From Pagrus major (taxonomy: Eukaryota > Chordata > Actinopteri > Spariformes > Sparidae): a DNA stretch of 64,000 nt. The first letter of the stretch is position 1, and every line of letters starts with the position of its first letter. A program made the position numbers and the translations under genes. The notes beneath the pieces were generated by a model. That model saw only the letters and a list, made by a program, of their open reading frames with translations, did no database searches and was not told the origin of the DNA. This document shows positions 40,050-52,000 of this stretch, piece after piece. The stretch is from positions 20,718,197-20,782,196 of the forward strand of contig NC_133230.1 in NCBI RefSeq assembly GCF_040436345.1, written 5' to 3'.

Positions 40050-43000
40050 ACTTAAAGAAGGGGGGGGTGGACTGTGTGTTGATGGGGCGTCTAGGAGTGG
40101 GTCTTAATAAGAGATAGCAGCGTCTTTCTCGCTGCACCGCTCCAGGAATTAGTTGTAACTTGAAGGAAGGATGAAGAAGGGTGGGGTGGAGACGGGGTGG
40201 GGGGCAGATGGGGACTTTTGTTGAGGTGCAGAGACCCCCCGCACCCATAATTTTACCTCCCTGCATGGCAATTAACCCGTGGCTCGTACACTTAGCAGGG
40301 GGGCTGATTTTGGGGGAAGCACTGGGTGCAGAGCAGTCGTGGGGGTCCACGGGCGAGGTTATTACACCGTTTCCTGCCTCTGAAGCCTCGTCTGATAGCC
40401 AGGCAGCACTCGTCACACATTCAGAGACACACACACACACATAAACATGCACGCACGCACGCCCCTGTTCTTCAACTTCTTTATTCTCTCTGAGTGCCTG
40501 ACAAATCTCTCTGTTAGAGCTTGTCAGTCTGTAAGAGCCCAGTGGTGTGTGTACAGTGCGGGCTGTAAATGACCTGTCTGTCTGCACGGGACCACCTGGG
40601 TCCCAGTCAGCCTTCTCAGCCTCTCCGCAGCTCATTCTCCAGCCTGGCTGCTCCCAGGGCGCACGGATAAAGCAGGACACATTCTGACACCAGTGTGGCC
40701 GTGTTCCCCGTTATCGCGACTCAATGCGGTGCAGGATGCTGCTGCTGTGCTGAAATGTTGTGGCTCAGTGACAATGGCCCGGTTGAGACGTGGCAGGAGA
40801 ATAACACGGCTGACAGCGAGACTATTCCACCCTGAACTGATCCACCCTGCCAAAATGTCTGTGTCATCACTTGGGTAATTAACTGAATGACAAAAATTAT
40901 GCATAAAGCCTGGACTTGGAAATAATGTTAGTGGTTAGAAAAGAAAATTACCAATAATTACACTTTTTGCTAAAAATGATATTTAAATGATGAAAAATGT
41001 AAAGATATTTAACGCAAAACAATTCAGGTTCAAACTGAAAGATCAAAGGTAAAAATACAAAAAGAATAAATGACAATGATACAACAGGCTCTGGTAAGCA
41101 ATGTCCCCTTCAAGGACACAACAAAAGCTCAGTAAAATCACTTTGAAGTATCAGAATGGGACCTGCCTCGTTTACCCCCTCAGCTCTACAGTATGGGCCA
41201 GAGACGTGCCAGCACCAGTCGTCTGTGATAAATAACAGCACACAAAAAGCCTACACCAGCACTCTGAACTGAAAGAGGCATCACAATGGAGCTGGCCAAG
41301 GGAGCCACTGTCACACACCACCCCGGGGAACAGACAATACCACAGCTGTGCCATCGCGGATCAGCGCCGCACTGTTCTCTAACCGAGTGGTGGTTTGGGG
41401 AAGCAGCGCTGGAAAAGAATCACACATTCCTGAAGAGGGGAGAGAGCCCGAGAGAGGAGGTGGCCTGCTCGGGCTGAGGCTGAGGTTTCCAGCTGGCCCT
41501 CGCTGACACCCCAGGGCTCTCCTCTGGCCAGGACACCAGTAGGAGTACTTAGTAGCTATTATATGACAGCAGTAAGTGTCGGATGCTCCGCTTTGAAATT
41601 TCAAAGCCAAGCAGCAATTGATATACAAATTTTAAGCTTTTAAATGATATATGTGTCAGGAAATCAAACGCTCTCCTACAAAGTGTTCGAAAGCAGGTCA
41701 ATGTATATATTAGGGCTGAGCAATATTTTATTTATCATCTTCCAGTGGAATTGTATCATAATAATGATGATTATGTGTTTTCTCAGATTTTACACATCAA
41801 ATTAAGTTTATCTGTCAAATACAAGTCAGCCTGTGAAAACACATGTATAATATCTTCTGTGGCTTTGGAAGAGCTTTACAATGTTAAAAAAATAATAAAC
41901 TTGATGACATCATCATAAATTGGCTTTGGATTGTACACCACAAATAATTAGTAGCAGGCCTGCATTGATAGAACTGGAGCATTAAGCTGGAAAGATGAAG
42001 ACAATGACCAGGCAGGAAGGGGTTAGACAAAATATGCCACTGAGGTGCGTTATGGGAAATGTAGGATCCAGCGTTTTGACTTCTCTTGACCTGTACTTGG
42101 AAATGTCAGAGTATCTCGGCCTCTGCTGCTTTGATTTTGACAATTCTGTTTTAAATGTCTTGTCTCTTAACTTTATGGAAGTGCAATGCTAAATCACTGC
42201 AGTGCCCCTTTAAATCAATGACTTCAAGAAGAATGAAAGACTAACAAAATTATCTGATTTTTTTATTTTATGCGTAAACATAGCAATATAATCAACTGCA
42301 CTGATAATTTTTATAGGTATTTTGCATAAATTTGAAAGCGTAATGATACCTATTGATAGCAATTTACCAGATAGATATATTACTGATATCATTATATGAT
42401 ATTCTGAACTTCATAGGGCTGTTCCATCTTAGTGAAATACTCTGTGAAGGCTTCCTCTTGTTTCATATCTGTAATTATTTTGTGCAAATTATCTTCCAAA
42501 AGTTCCAATAATCATTACCCACATGTAACATTATGAATAAGTAAAAAAAACATATACATCATTTGATTCTTTCAGTTCTGCCCAGCCCTGATCTTTTTGT
42601 CTAAATGACTTTCAAAACAGTATATTTGAATCTGGGATGCCGCAGTCTTTTCAGCCTCTCACTATGGCAGGCACTTCCCAGTCTTTCCTGCCTCATCCGG
42701 CGTGCGAATACGAGGCTGTCTGCTCGTACAGAGAGGAGGGTAAATGAGGGTCCAGGCTCTGCTGCTCAGACACCCCTCCTCCAGGAGAGCGCTCCAGTGC
42801 TCCAAGTGCGTGTAAAATTAATCACCACAATTCTGCTCAAACAATGCAGCCACTGACATGACAATTTCTCCCAGAATGCCATCTTAATCTCCACCCAACA
42901 CACAAAAATTACAGGAGAAGGGGAGAAAAAAAAACAATTTGCAAAAATCCTGTGTTTATGCAATTCACTGAATGCCATTTTTTATTGCTGCCTTTTCCAA

Positions 43001-46000
43001 CAAAGTCATTAGGCACACACCAGTGATACATAAATGTTGCTGTATAGATTCCATTAACTAATTCTGGGTGAATTGTAATTGCCGAGTCTGATCCGTCTCC
43101 GTGCCTGGTGCCTTATTAAGACCGCCTGTGGTGGGTGAGGAATGTAATATTGACGTCCGAGGCAGACACAATCTCGGGCCCACGGGCGAAAGGAATATTA
43201 AACTGGTACTGTATTCTGCTGTCTATCTAGCCCTCCTCCCTCCTCCCTCTCTATCCCCATCCCATAGCCAGTAATGAGGAAATAACATCTTCATTAGACA
43301 TCTGTTTAACTGTATTAGAAGATGAGTCCTGGGGGAACCATTGGTCATGCTGAGGATGGGGGGAGTAAAGGAGGTCTGTTGGACTACAATGTGACGGATG
43401 AGATACTGCAGGAATGGAACAAAAGGTCCAGAGATTCGGGCCTTTTAAATAGACAAACCTAAAATTGTCTTCTGCGTTTTCAGAAGAAAACCGGTATGGG
43501 TACATTCTCTACCGTCGCTTGGGATGAAGATTTTATCCAACCATAGCAGATGTGAAAGGGAGGGGCAGCCTTGCCACCTGCAGGGAGAGGTCAGAACATT
43601 ATCCAACAAAACAACTCTGTTCAGCTGTTTCCAAAATGCCAAAATTCACGCTTAAGATGTCCAGAAAAACAACAACAGTACCCACACATATTGCTCCTGA
43701 CATGACCCCAACAAGATACACGCAACCCCACCCCTGTGGAAAAACAACCCACCTGAGCAAGGAGGGAAAGCGCCATCAGGACCATATGGTTGAGGTCCTT
43801 ATAAGGAGCTGGAGACGCAACACAAGGCAGGAGGATGGCACCACGCCCACCCTCCGGTCCACTGAGGTATCAGCTGTGCCACATGGGCCAGCTCTTGGCG
43901 GGGGGAGCCTCTCGCAGGTGTGCATTTTGTTTCGAGGGCCACCGGGGAAAGAGGGAGGCCCAACAGTGTGCTTCAACAACCCTGTTATGTAATCATGTGA
44001 TCAAACAAAAAGTGCTGATGACTGAGCGTTGCGAGGTTGTTTTTCTGCTCCGATGGCTGTCAGCACGCTAACGTGTCTGCTCCTGGTTTCTCAGGATAAG
44101 CTCGGAGAATGGAGAGAGATTCCTCCCAGGTAGCAGAGATTCAGAGCAGCTTTAGCAGATAAACTGTGAAACGAGAGAGAGCACAGGATACGGAGCTGTC
44201 TGGATTATCCCGCTATGAAGGGTGCATTCCTCTAGAGACTCACGGATGAGGCCTTTAGCATTCCACGGGCCAAATGTTTCTTTTCTCTGAACCTCCGAGT
44301 GCAATCGATAGTAATTATCATTACGTCCACCATCCTCAAAGGCTTGTCAGGCCACGGTGTGAAAACATAACAAGACATGCAATTTGGCCATCAAACCATA
44401 TGATCAAGCCAAGAGAACTGTAATTGACAAATCAAAGGGAGGCTAAGTGCTACATTTAAACTTATGCAAGAGAGAGAAGTGGCTTCCAAGCCTATCAACT
44501 TACATTCCCCCACATTAAACACGGCAATCTGGCCGACTAATTTAAATTGATACATCAAAGGCTTGCCATGTTGGGTATACTCCAGATGAATTTCAAGGTC
44601 TTACAATTTACTATTTGAGAGGAACTGCCTTCAAGTACCCGTATTAACTTCAATATATTTTGCCATCTGAAAATAATCACACAAAGCGACGATTTGTTTG
44701 CGGGGAAAATGTCGACTTCTCAGCGGATGCCTAAAAATAAGAAGCAGTGAAAAAGTTTCTGAGAGCCTCAAACGGACAAAAACAAGACATTTTAGACGTT
44801 AATTTTGTCGGGGGAAAGACACAACAATCTGTTACTGCAAGGACAGAGCAGGTATGACCGGGTGTCAACTGGTCCGTTTTGGCATTTCATCTGAGGGAAA
44901 GGCCTGGCCAGAGAAACCCCGCAGGGATGTGGCATGACATCTATGCCAGTCTTCTTGCACCCAACGCCCTCCATGCCAGAACGGAGAGGGAGGTCTTGAC
45001 CATCCAGAAACCTTCTCCCCCTCTTCCACCCTCCTCGTCTTTTGCCCTCTCCAGTAACCCCTCACCAGGCACAGTGTGCCAACTGATCCACCGCCACAAG
45101 CTCATCCCAAACTCAGCCCTGAGCAGATAATGACTAAAACCTTTTATGCTTATTTTTCAAATTGAAAGCGTAGATTATACGTTCATACTTAAGAGCTTAT
45201 ATGGTGTGACTGTGTGCTCTGGCTGAGGTCCTCGCTACCCATCATCCCTTGCTGGGAGGGGTGGGTGGGGTTGGAGGTCCTCATAATGACTTTTTACTTG
45301 ACCATAATCCAAAATTGGATCTAAATCCCCCAGAGATTACAAACAGGGCTGCAGTTAACATGCATACTGTGAGCCAAATATCACCCAGACTGCATGGATA
45401 TTTTCTGGCCTCAAAATAAACGTCTGGCCAAGAGCTGAGTTCAGTCATCCAATTGACTCATAACTCATCAATGCATTAAGACTAGTCCCAATGAAGCAAA
45501 GTGTTCATTCCCTTTCTTTGGGTCCTCTCCTTATTCTTTTCCTCTCCTGGGCAGAATGGTTGAAGTCGTAGTTTTTGATTCAACTCTGAGAAGCAGTAAG
45601 GCAGGGCAGGGTCTGAGGCTGATGCAGTCTGGGCTTAGGGCCAGTCCCCTGGGGAGCACTTCCTGTGCCCTACTGCAGCAGGGATGACCCTTTACCCTGA
45701 CCCACTCCAGACCACCTGCCACCTAGCACACACCGGCCAAGCACACAGGAAGTAGGCCCAGTACTGAGCACCTGGGAATACGCACACTTCATTTTCACCT
45801 GCTTTCCCCCCGACTATAACAGGGTCCTCACAGCCTGCCAAAGTGTACAGCAGGAAGAAATTACATCATATTCAACAATTCTTATTCTGAAAGGGTAAAT
45901 TAGAAGTGTACGACATGCTTGGAAATGCCCCAGTATGCATAAACAGTGACAAAAAGGAAAAATGTTGACACTAAGCTGCCACCAACAATGCAATGTGGGA

Positions 46001-49000
46001 AATTACTAAGATCAGCAAAAGTGTGATGTAAGGCAGTCTGACCAACCATGGGAGATAATCACACACAAAGAGAGAAGGGGTAAAATACTCCTTACATGAT
46101 GGGGTCAGCAGCAGGCGAAACTGCAGGGTGGTAGATGGCAATGCAGAGACCGTAAACTGAGCTCATGACTGAGCAAGGGGAGAGACGGTTGAAGAGAGGG
46201 GAGAGGGAGGAGCAGAGTGAGTGATCCTGTCCCTCTCAGACCCAGGAGGCAAGAAGGGGGAGATAAGAAATCGTGCCATGTCAGGATTGAGAGCATGCTG
46301 GGAAGTGGGGGGGGCAGGAGAACAGGGACGTCGGGGTGGGGGTTGGAGGGCACGATAATTGTGATATACATACACACGCACGCTCACAACGGGTGGCTGA
46401 TGGGTAAACAGGCAGGGCAGGGTGGTGGGAGGAAGGAGGGCGGCTGGGCTCTGCTCCTGAATACTGAGCAGAGGATCAGGGACGACACTGCCAGTCTGTC
46501 AGGACCCAAAAATACCACTGTCTGTTACAGACGGCATCAAGATGCAAAAAAAGTCAGAAGGGGAATGTTATAAGACCCTCTCCATTCCTCTTTCGCTCTT
46601 TAACTCCACCTCTTGTTATTGAAACTTCACTCAGGTATTTGACTTTTGCTATACAGATTGATGCATGTACAGAGTTTACATGCAGGAGCAACAGGACCAA
46701 TCACAATGTTTTTTTCTTTGGTCTGTCTTGTGTTTTTTAGTTTACAATGACTTTCTGAGAAAAGAAAAACTCTGCACTGCATATCTTACACATGATTTAA
46801 GTGTCTTTTTTCACAATGTTATTTCAAAGTGAATACATGTTATACATCTAAAATGTATGTTTGATGTTTTCATACAAAATCGAAACACTGAGACCTGATT
46901 TACCTGTTGAGCCACAGACTAAAGAAAATGACAGCTTGGTTTTACCCCACACTAGCTGTTAGTCCGACTGATGGTGAGATGTCACTGTTTGGTAGACTTG
47001 GTTTGCAAAGCAACACAGTACATAAAATAAGCACAGAAGAAACATGAGATAGGTTGGCCCACCGTGTAAACGTTAAAGTTACTAAGTAACTTGCGGGGAT
47101 ATTTTTCACATATCCCCGCAAGTCAAACCAAATGCCAGTTGTCCACCTAGAAATGACTATTGTGTTTGCCGACAGTGATTCGGTCTATTGTATGACATCA
47201 AATCTTGTGTGTAGATGCCAACTATGAGAGAGAGCTAGACCACTAACAATGCAGATTGCATTGTTCTGGTTGAGGTACATTCCTTAAAATCAAAGCACAC
47301 TCACAGCAGAACAGAGGATTAACACAAACACACCAACAAATTACATTAGAAACTGATATATTCAGAAATTGGCACGCATATGTTCTGGACGTATAAAGAT
47401 ACAGAAATTTTGGAGAGAAGTATAAGGTGGTCATGTGGATTGGATATAACTTGGAACAATCACCTCTTCGGTGTATTTTGGCAGCTGAAGTGGACAGTGC
47501 AGGGAACAGCCACAATCACAAATTGACTGGAATACTGTTATACATAGCAAGAAAGATCATTCTCAAGTTCTGCGTTTCTAAGGACATCCGGTCACTGGTT
47601 GACAAGGAGCTAATGATAATAAAAAGAAACTGATGTTTCATGTGCTTACCTGCAAACAGAAATGCACAGGGCACCACAAGCTGCAGCCCCCAGCAGGCTA
47701 CACATCAGGTTGACACTGTGGGCTGGAGAGAGGGAGGGCAGAAGGCACATAGCCATGCGAGCTAGTAGGGTGAAGAGAGGGTATCCTGGAGGATGGGCCA
47801 CCTAACAACAAAATGACACACGAAGTTTGATACACAAATCTAAAGCACAATGAGAGACAGATTCACAGCTTCAAAAGAACAGCGTATAAACTGCTTAATT
47901 TCCAGATGTGCTTGAGTGGACTGCAGGCTAAAGTGGATGTGCAGATGTTGTACGAGAGGTAAAGTAAGAGTACAAAGCGAGAATGATAATATAGGTGGCA
48001 ACCACTAAACAAGAGTGAAGCAGATTGTATTCAGAAGCAGCAGGATGTGTTATGTTTGATAGCTCATCTAGTTGTTCTTATGCAATCTTTAGATGGGTGT
48101 GTTGTACTGCTGCAGTAATGGAGACGAGCCTGGCATGACCGCAAACTGACTCTGCTATGATACCAGAGCCCTCCTCTCCCTCTCTTCCTCCCTCTCTTCA
48201 CTTCTTTTCCTCTGGCCTCTTCCCAAGGACAGTGCAGCTCCCTGGAGCCCGTGCGTGGAGCACGTGGTGCTCGCCAGCCCCAGCCCCCAAACCACCTCCG
48301 AGCCGCAGTCATTCTCGCCTGGGGGATCTCGGCAATCACAGCAATTAGCCGCTAAGTCTCCTCCACCCAGATAAGGGCTCAGTCATTAAACACAGACTCA
48401 TTCCCTGGCACTGATAACACGAGCCGTGCAGGCAGGGAGAAGGGGCAGCTCTGCAAATGAACATGGAGCTGAAAGGTGAGAGTGTGACTACCTCACCGGT
48501 CACCTCAGACACAGCAAAAGCTCCTTGGGTACGTTCAAACATAGACACAACTTTCAGAGGGAGGGGTGGGGAATAGAGCATGTAGGTCAAGGGAAGTCAA
48601 GGAGCAAAAGAGAAGAAGTGATGTAGGGAATAAAAGAAAGCAAAAAGATAGCAACCCAGCAGATAGCTTGTTGAAGTGTTAGCGTCAGACAGGTGGGTAA
48701 CTCCACAATGAGTATTAGTGTTGAGGAAGGTCTGTGTGGCTGACAGGAGTGGACAGCAAAAGGACAGCTGAGGGACAAAGGCCAAAGGGAGCAACAGAGA
48801 AGCAGAATCCTGGAGCTCTGGGGATCAGAAAGGGGGGCCCAGCAGCCTGGGGCCCAGGGACGGCCTGCAAGGCCCTGGGGAGGCCTGAAAGGCAGACAGG
48901 CAGGCCACACGGACTGCAGCACTAACGGCAGGATTACTGGCATAGTGACACCGACACAGCCTCCCTAAAAGGATCACAGCGGCGTAATAAACTTTATTAA

Positions 49001-52000
49001 ATAATAAAACTTATTATAACTGTTAACCCGATTTAGTTCATTCTTCGCGGCTTACACACACACAAAAAAAAGAGGGGTGGATATAATAAGCCTTATACCG
49101 TACATAAGGCAAAGCCTACAAAAGCCATCGCCTTACCATTGACTTTAATTGGATTTGAAAAACGGGTTGCAAATTATAGCATTCTCTACTTGCAACTTAG
49201 TAAAATAAGTGTATAGAAAAGAAGGGGAAAAACCTGTGGACTGAAAGTAAATTAATCTGCTTTCTGCCCATGCTTAATTAAACTTCCTTAATGCTTATAA
49301 GAGTTAATGAGTGAATTGATTAAACAATACAGCTAATACTTACCCCCAGCTCACAAGCAGTGGTGATCAGCTCTCCTGTGGAAGAGAATAGGGGAGGAAA
49401 TTAATGTAAACCCAATAATTATTATTAAGAGACAAGTCTGCTCCCAAAGTTTTCCCAAATCAAATACTTGCACTGGGGTTTTGCATTAATTTGCCAGGAT
49501 CAAAACCTACAAATCTTCCCAGTGTGACATTTCCTAAGCGGCACGCTCATTCTCTTCATCTCTCGCTTCTCCCCTGATGCCTCCCTCCCTTCCTCCAGCA
49601 CATACACACAGCTATAAACACACACACACACACACACACGCACACACACAAACCATTAGACTCCCTCTCCAATGCTCTGTCACACAAAGACACACATATG
49701 CTGATCTGAGAATAATGCTCCCACAGTCCCATCCTCCCCGTGCATCGGGGTCCCTTTCCCTTCCTCTTTCTTCTGCCGCTCTACGTGCCTCTCTGCTGCT
49801 CCCACACTCCCAGTGTCTCAATGTCTCGTTCAGTCCGTTGGGCACAAACAGAAAAGGCGACGTAGGTGACAGTCACAGAATGAGGTAAGCTGCAAAAATA
49901 AGAGCCGGTTGCGCAATTTTTTGACAAGCTCTGTGTGAGGTGCAGCACAAAGTGAAAAGAAAAAAAACCCTAAAAGCTATTTGAGGAAGCTTTAATGTAT
50001 CTGGGCACAAACCCATTTGTGCCAGAATACACCCAGAGCGTTTCAAATTAGACTGATTTCTCACCCAATGTTTGCATCTCCCACTCATGAAAATTGAAAT
50101 TTGGTTCAGATTAAATGACATTGATAAATGTTTGGGTTCAAGACAGCTCCCTCTACTGGTACTAGATGGGTAGTCATCTCCTACATCCAATTCAGTCAAT
50201 AACACAGTGGCCTTCTTTCTTCAGTCTATTATTTCACCATAGGCGGCCTAGGAAACAGATTACATTAAAAAGATTGATCAATAAAAATTATTTTTAACCT
50301 TACATTAAAAACATCAAAGTGCAGCTGACTATTTTTGATCAAAGCATCTGTGATTCTACATTTTCAAAATAAACATTTGAAGAGCAAGTACACAGGCCCC
50401 CGATGCGGCACCAACCATTATAGAACAGAACGGCTGAATTTCAGATGTCATTGGCTGCATCACATATTTTGCAACCTTGTCGATACAGTGAATTATTATG
50501 CCTAAATTTCTGCCACATGAGGAGCCCTAACTCTTATCAGTCTAATGGACCATGAAGTCAGAACTCCTCCACCTGCACAGCTTAAATGTTTTCACAGCTC
50601 CATTTCACCTGGCATGAGCCGCCAGCTACCTGCCATCATTTTTACATCACACTTTCTCATCCCTCATCGGTTTCTCAATTTCACTCATTTTCCCTCAGTA
50701 GTGGCACACTTTTACACTATTCAACACAGACAAACTCTAACTAATATAGAGCCAAAACATCCATCTCGGTGCCACAGAGATGCAGCTCTGCAGCCCCAAT
50801 ACTAAAAAGGGAAAATATTGACTCAACGGGGTAGCAGCATGGGTGCCAAGAGTCTTTGTGATAGCGGAGCATGGGCACCCACACCAGTCTTCCCATAATC
50901 CCCATCATTTCCACACTCCACATTCCTAGACAACAGCGTACCCGCGGGGCTGTGCTCAAGCCTCTCCAGGGCACATCACACCTAAAGAGATTAGGACACA
51001 GAGACGGAGACCTGGAGAATTCGGAAGGGTGTTCAGCTGGCACTATCAGAGCGGGCATCCTGCACCGTCCCTAAACACTGTGGAGAAGGGGCTGGCCATT
51101 TTTTCAAAGGGCCCGTTCGCGAGACAGCAGCACAACCAGCTGGGCTACTCAGCGCTCCAATTGCCTGCTCTCCCTCCCCTCGTCTCTGCTCGCTCGTATC
51201 TGGCCCGGCTTTTCATATGCTTTCATTTTGCAAAATGTGCATTCCCCTCCGCAGCAGCTTGTATGCCAGAGCAGCGCAAACCTAACAAGCAGAGCCTTCA
51301 TGCCCTCGAGTCCACATTTACAAGTTTGTAACCTAGCTATCACTTCTAAACACTGTTTGTAATTGTGGAAGGCAGTTCTTCATAAACTGCATTACAAGAG
51401 TGGTGGAAAACACATTGGACTACAACATAGGAAGGTGCTGAGTGAAACACATTTGGGTCCACTGCTAAGCCTTGTTATAGAAGAGTGCAAATTTAATTTA
51501 TGTATACACACATACTGTCCAATTCAAACAAACAACCCATATTATCGTATACGTCAAGGGTTGTCAACAATACTTTGTCATTGCAAATGGTATTTATACT
51601 ACTCATAATGGTAGTGCACTCAGCAAAATAAGTAACGTCCTACTTCTTTTTCTCCTTCTGGGTTCTGAAGAACAAAAGCAAAAGAATAATTATTGCAGAT
51701 ATATAAAAGGGTGAAATTCTTGACAAAGTATAAAACTTTGTAATCACTTTATGAAGCACATTTTTTTTGTTTCAGTACAGGTGACTGAAATTAGGAGTGG
51801 TCGAAAGGGCAAAGATAATATTGTGATAATTCTCATAGCATTAATCATGATAATTCACTTGGCCAACTTTGATTTTCACCAGAGTCACATTAAAAGATTT
51901 TTAGACTTCGAAGAAACCTTCATCTCATCATTTCTAGTGTCAAAATTAACACTGAAATCCTTCAAGCAGCATTATATGCATAGAAATATGAATGTACTGC

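Larger units (their letters stand above)
38541..47649 (-). other. tmem260: tmem260 intron 3 (9.1 kb)
   Basis: Largest intron. It holds a GT microsatellite (39994-40048), purine runs (39180-39350), a dispersed repeat (41985-42213), a hairpin (47089-47123), a possible LINE relic (47370-47640) and unique, site-rich blocks at 39390-39730, 43020-43210 and 44220-44560. No nested gene is supported. Confidence 0.6.

Noticed and set aside
39832..40680. 282-codon open frame on the minus strand
   Set aside because: It runs through a perfect GT microsatellite and purine-rich tracts, has no recognisable domain, and its length comes from low-complexity composition.
43552..43992. 146-codon open frame on the plus strand in tmem260 intron 3
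   Set aside because: No recognisable domain, average composition of translated noncoding DNA, no upstream promoter or splice signals.
46090..46130. Exon-like AG...GTAAGG stretch on the minus strand in tmem260 intron 3
   Set aside because: It would encode a short peptide unlike TMEM260, and exons 3 and 4 already join in frame without it.
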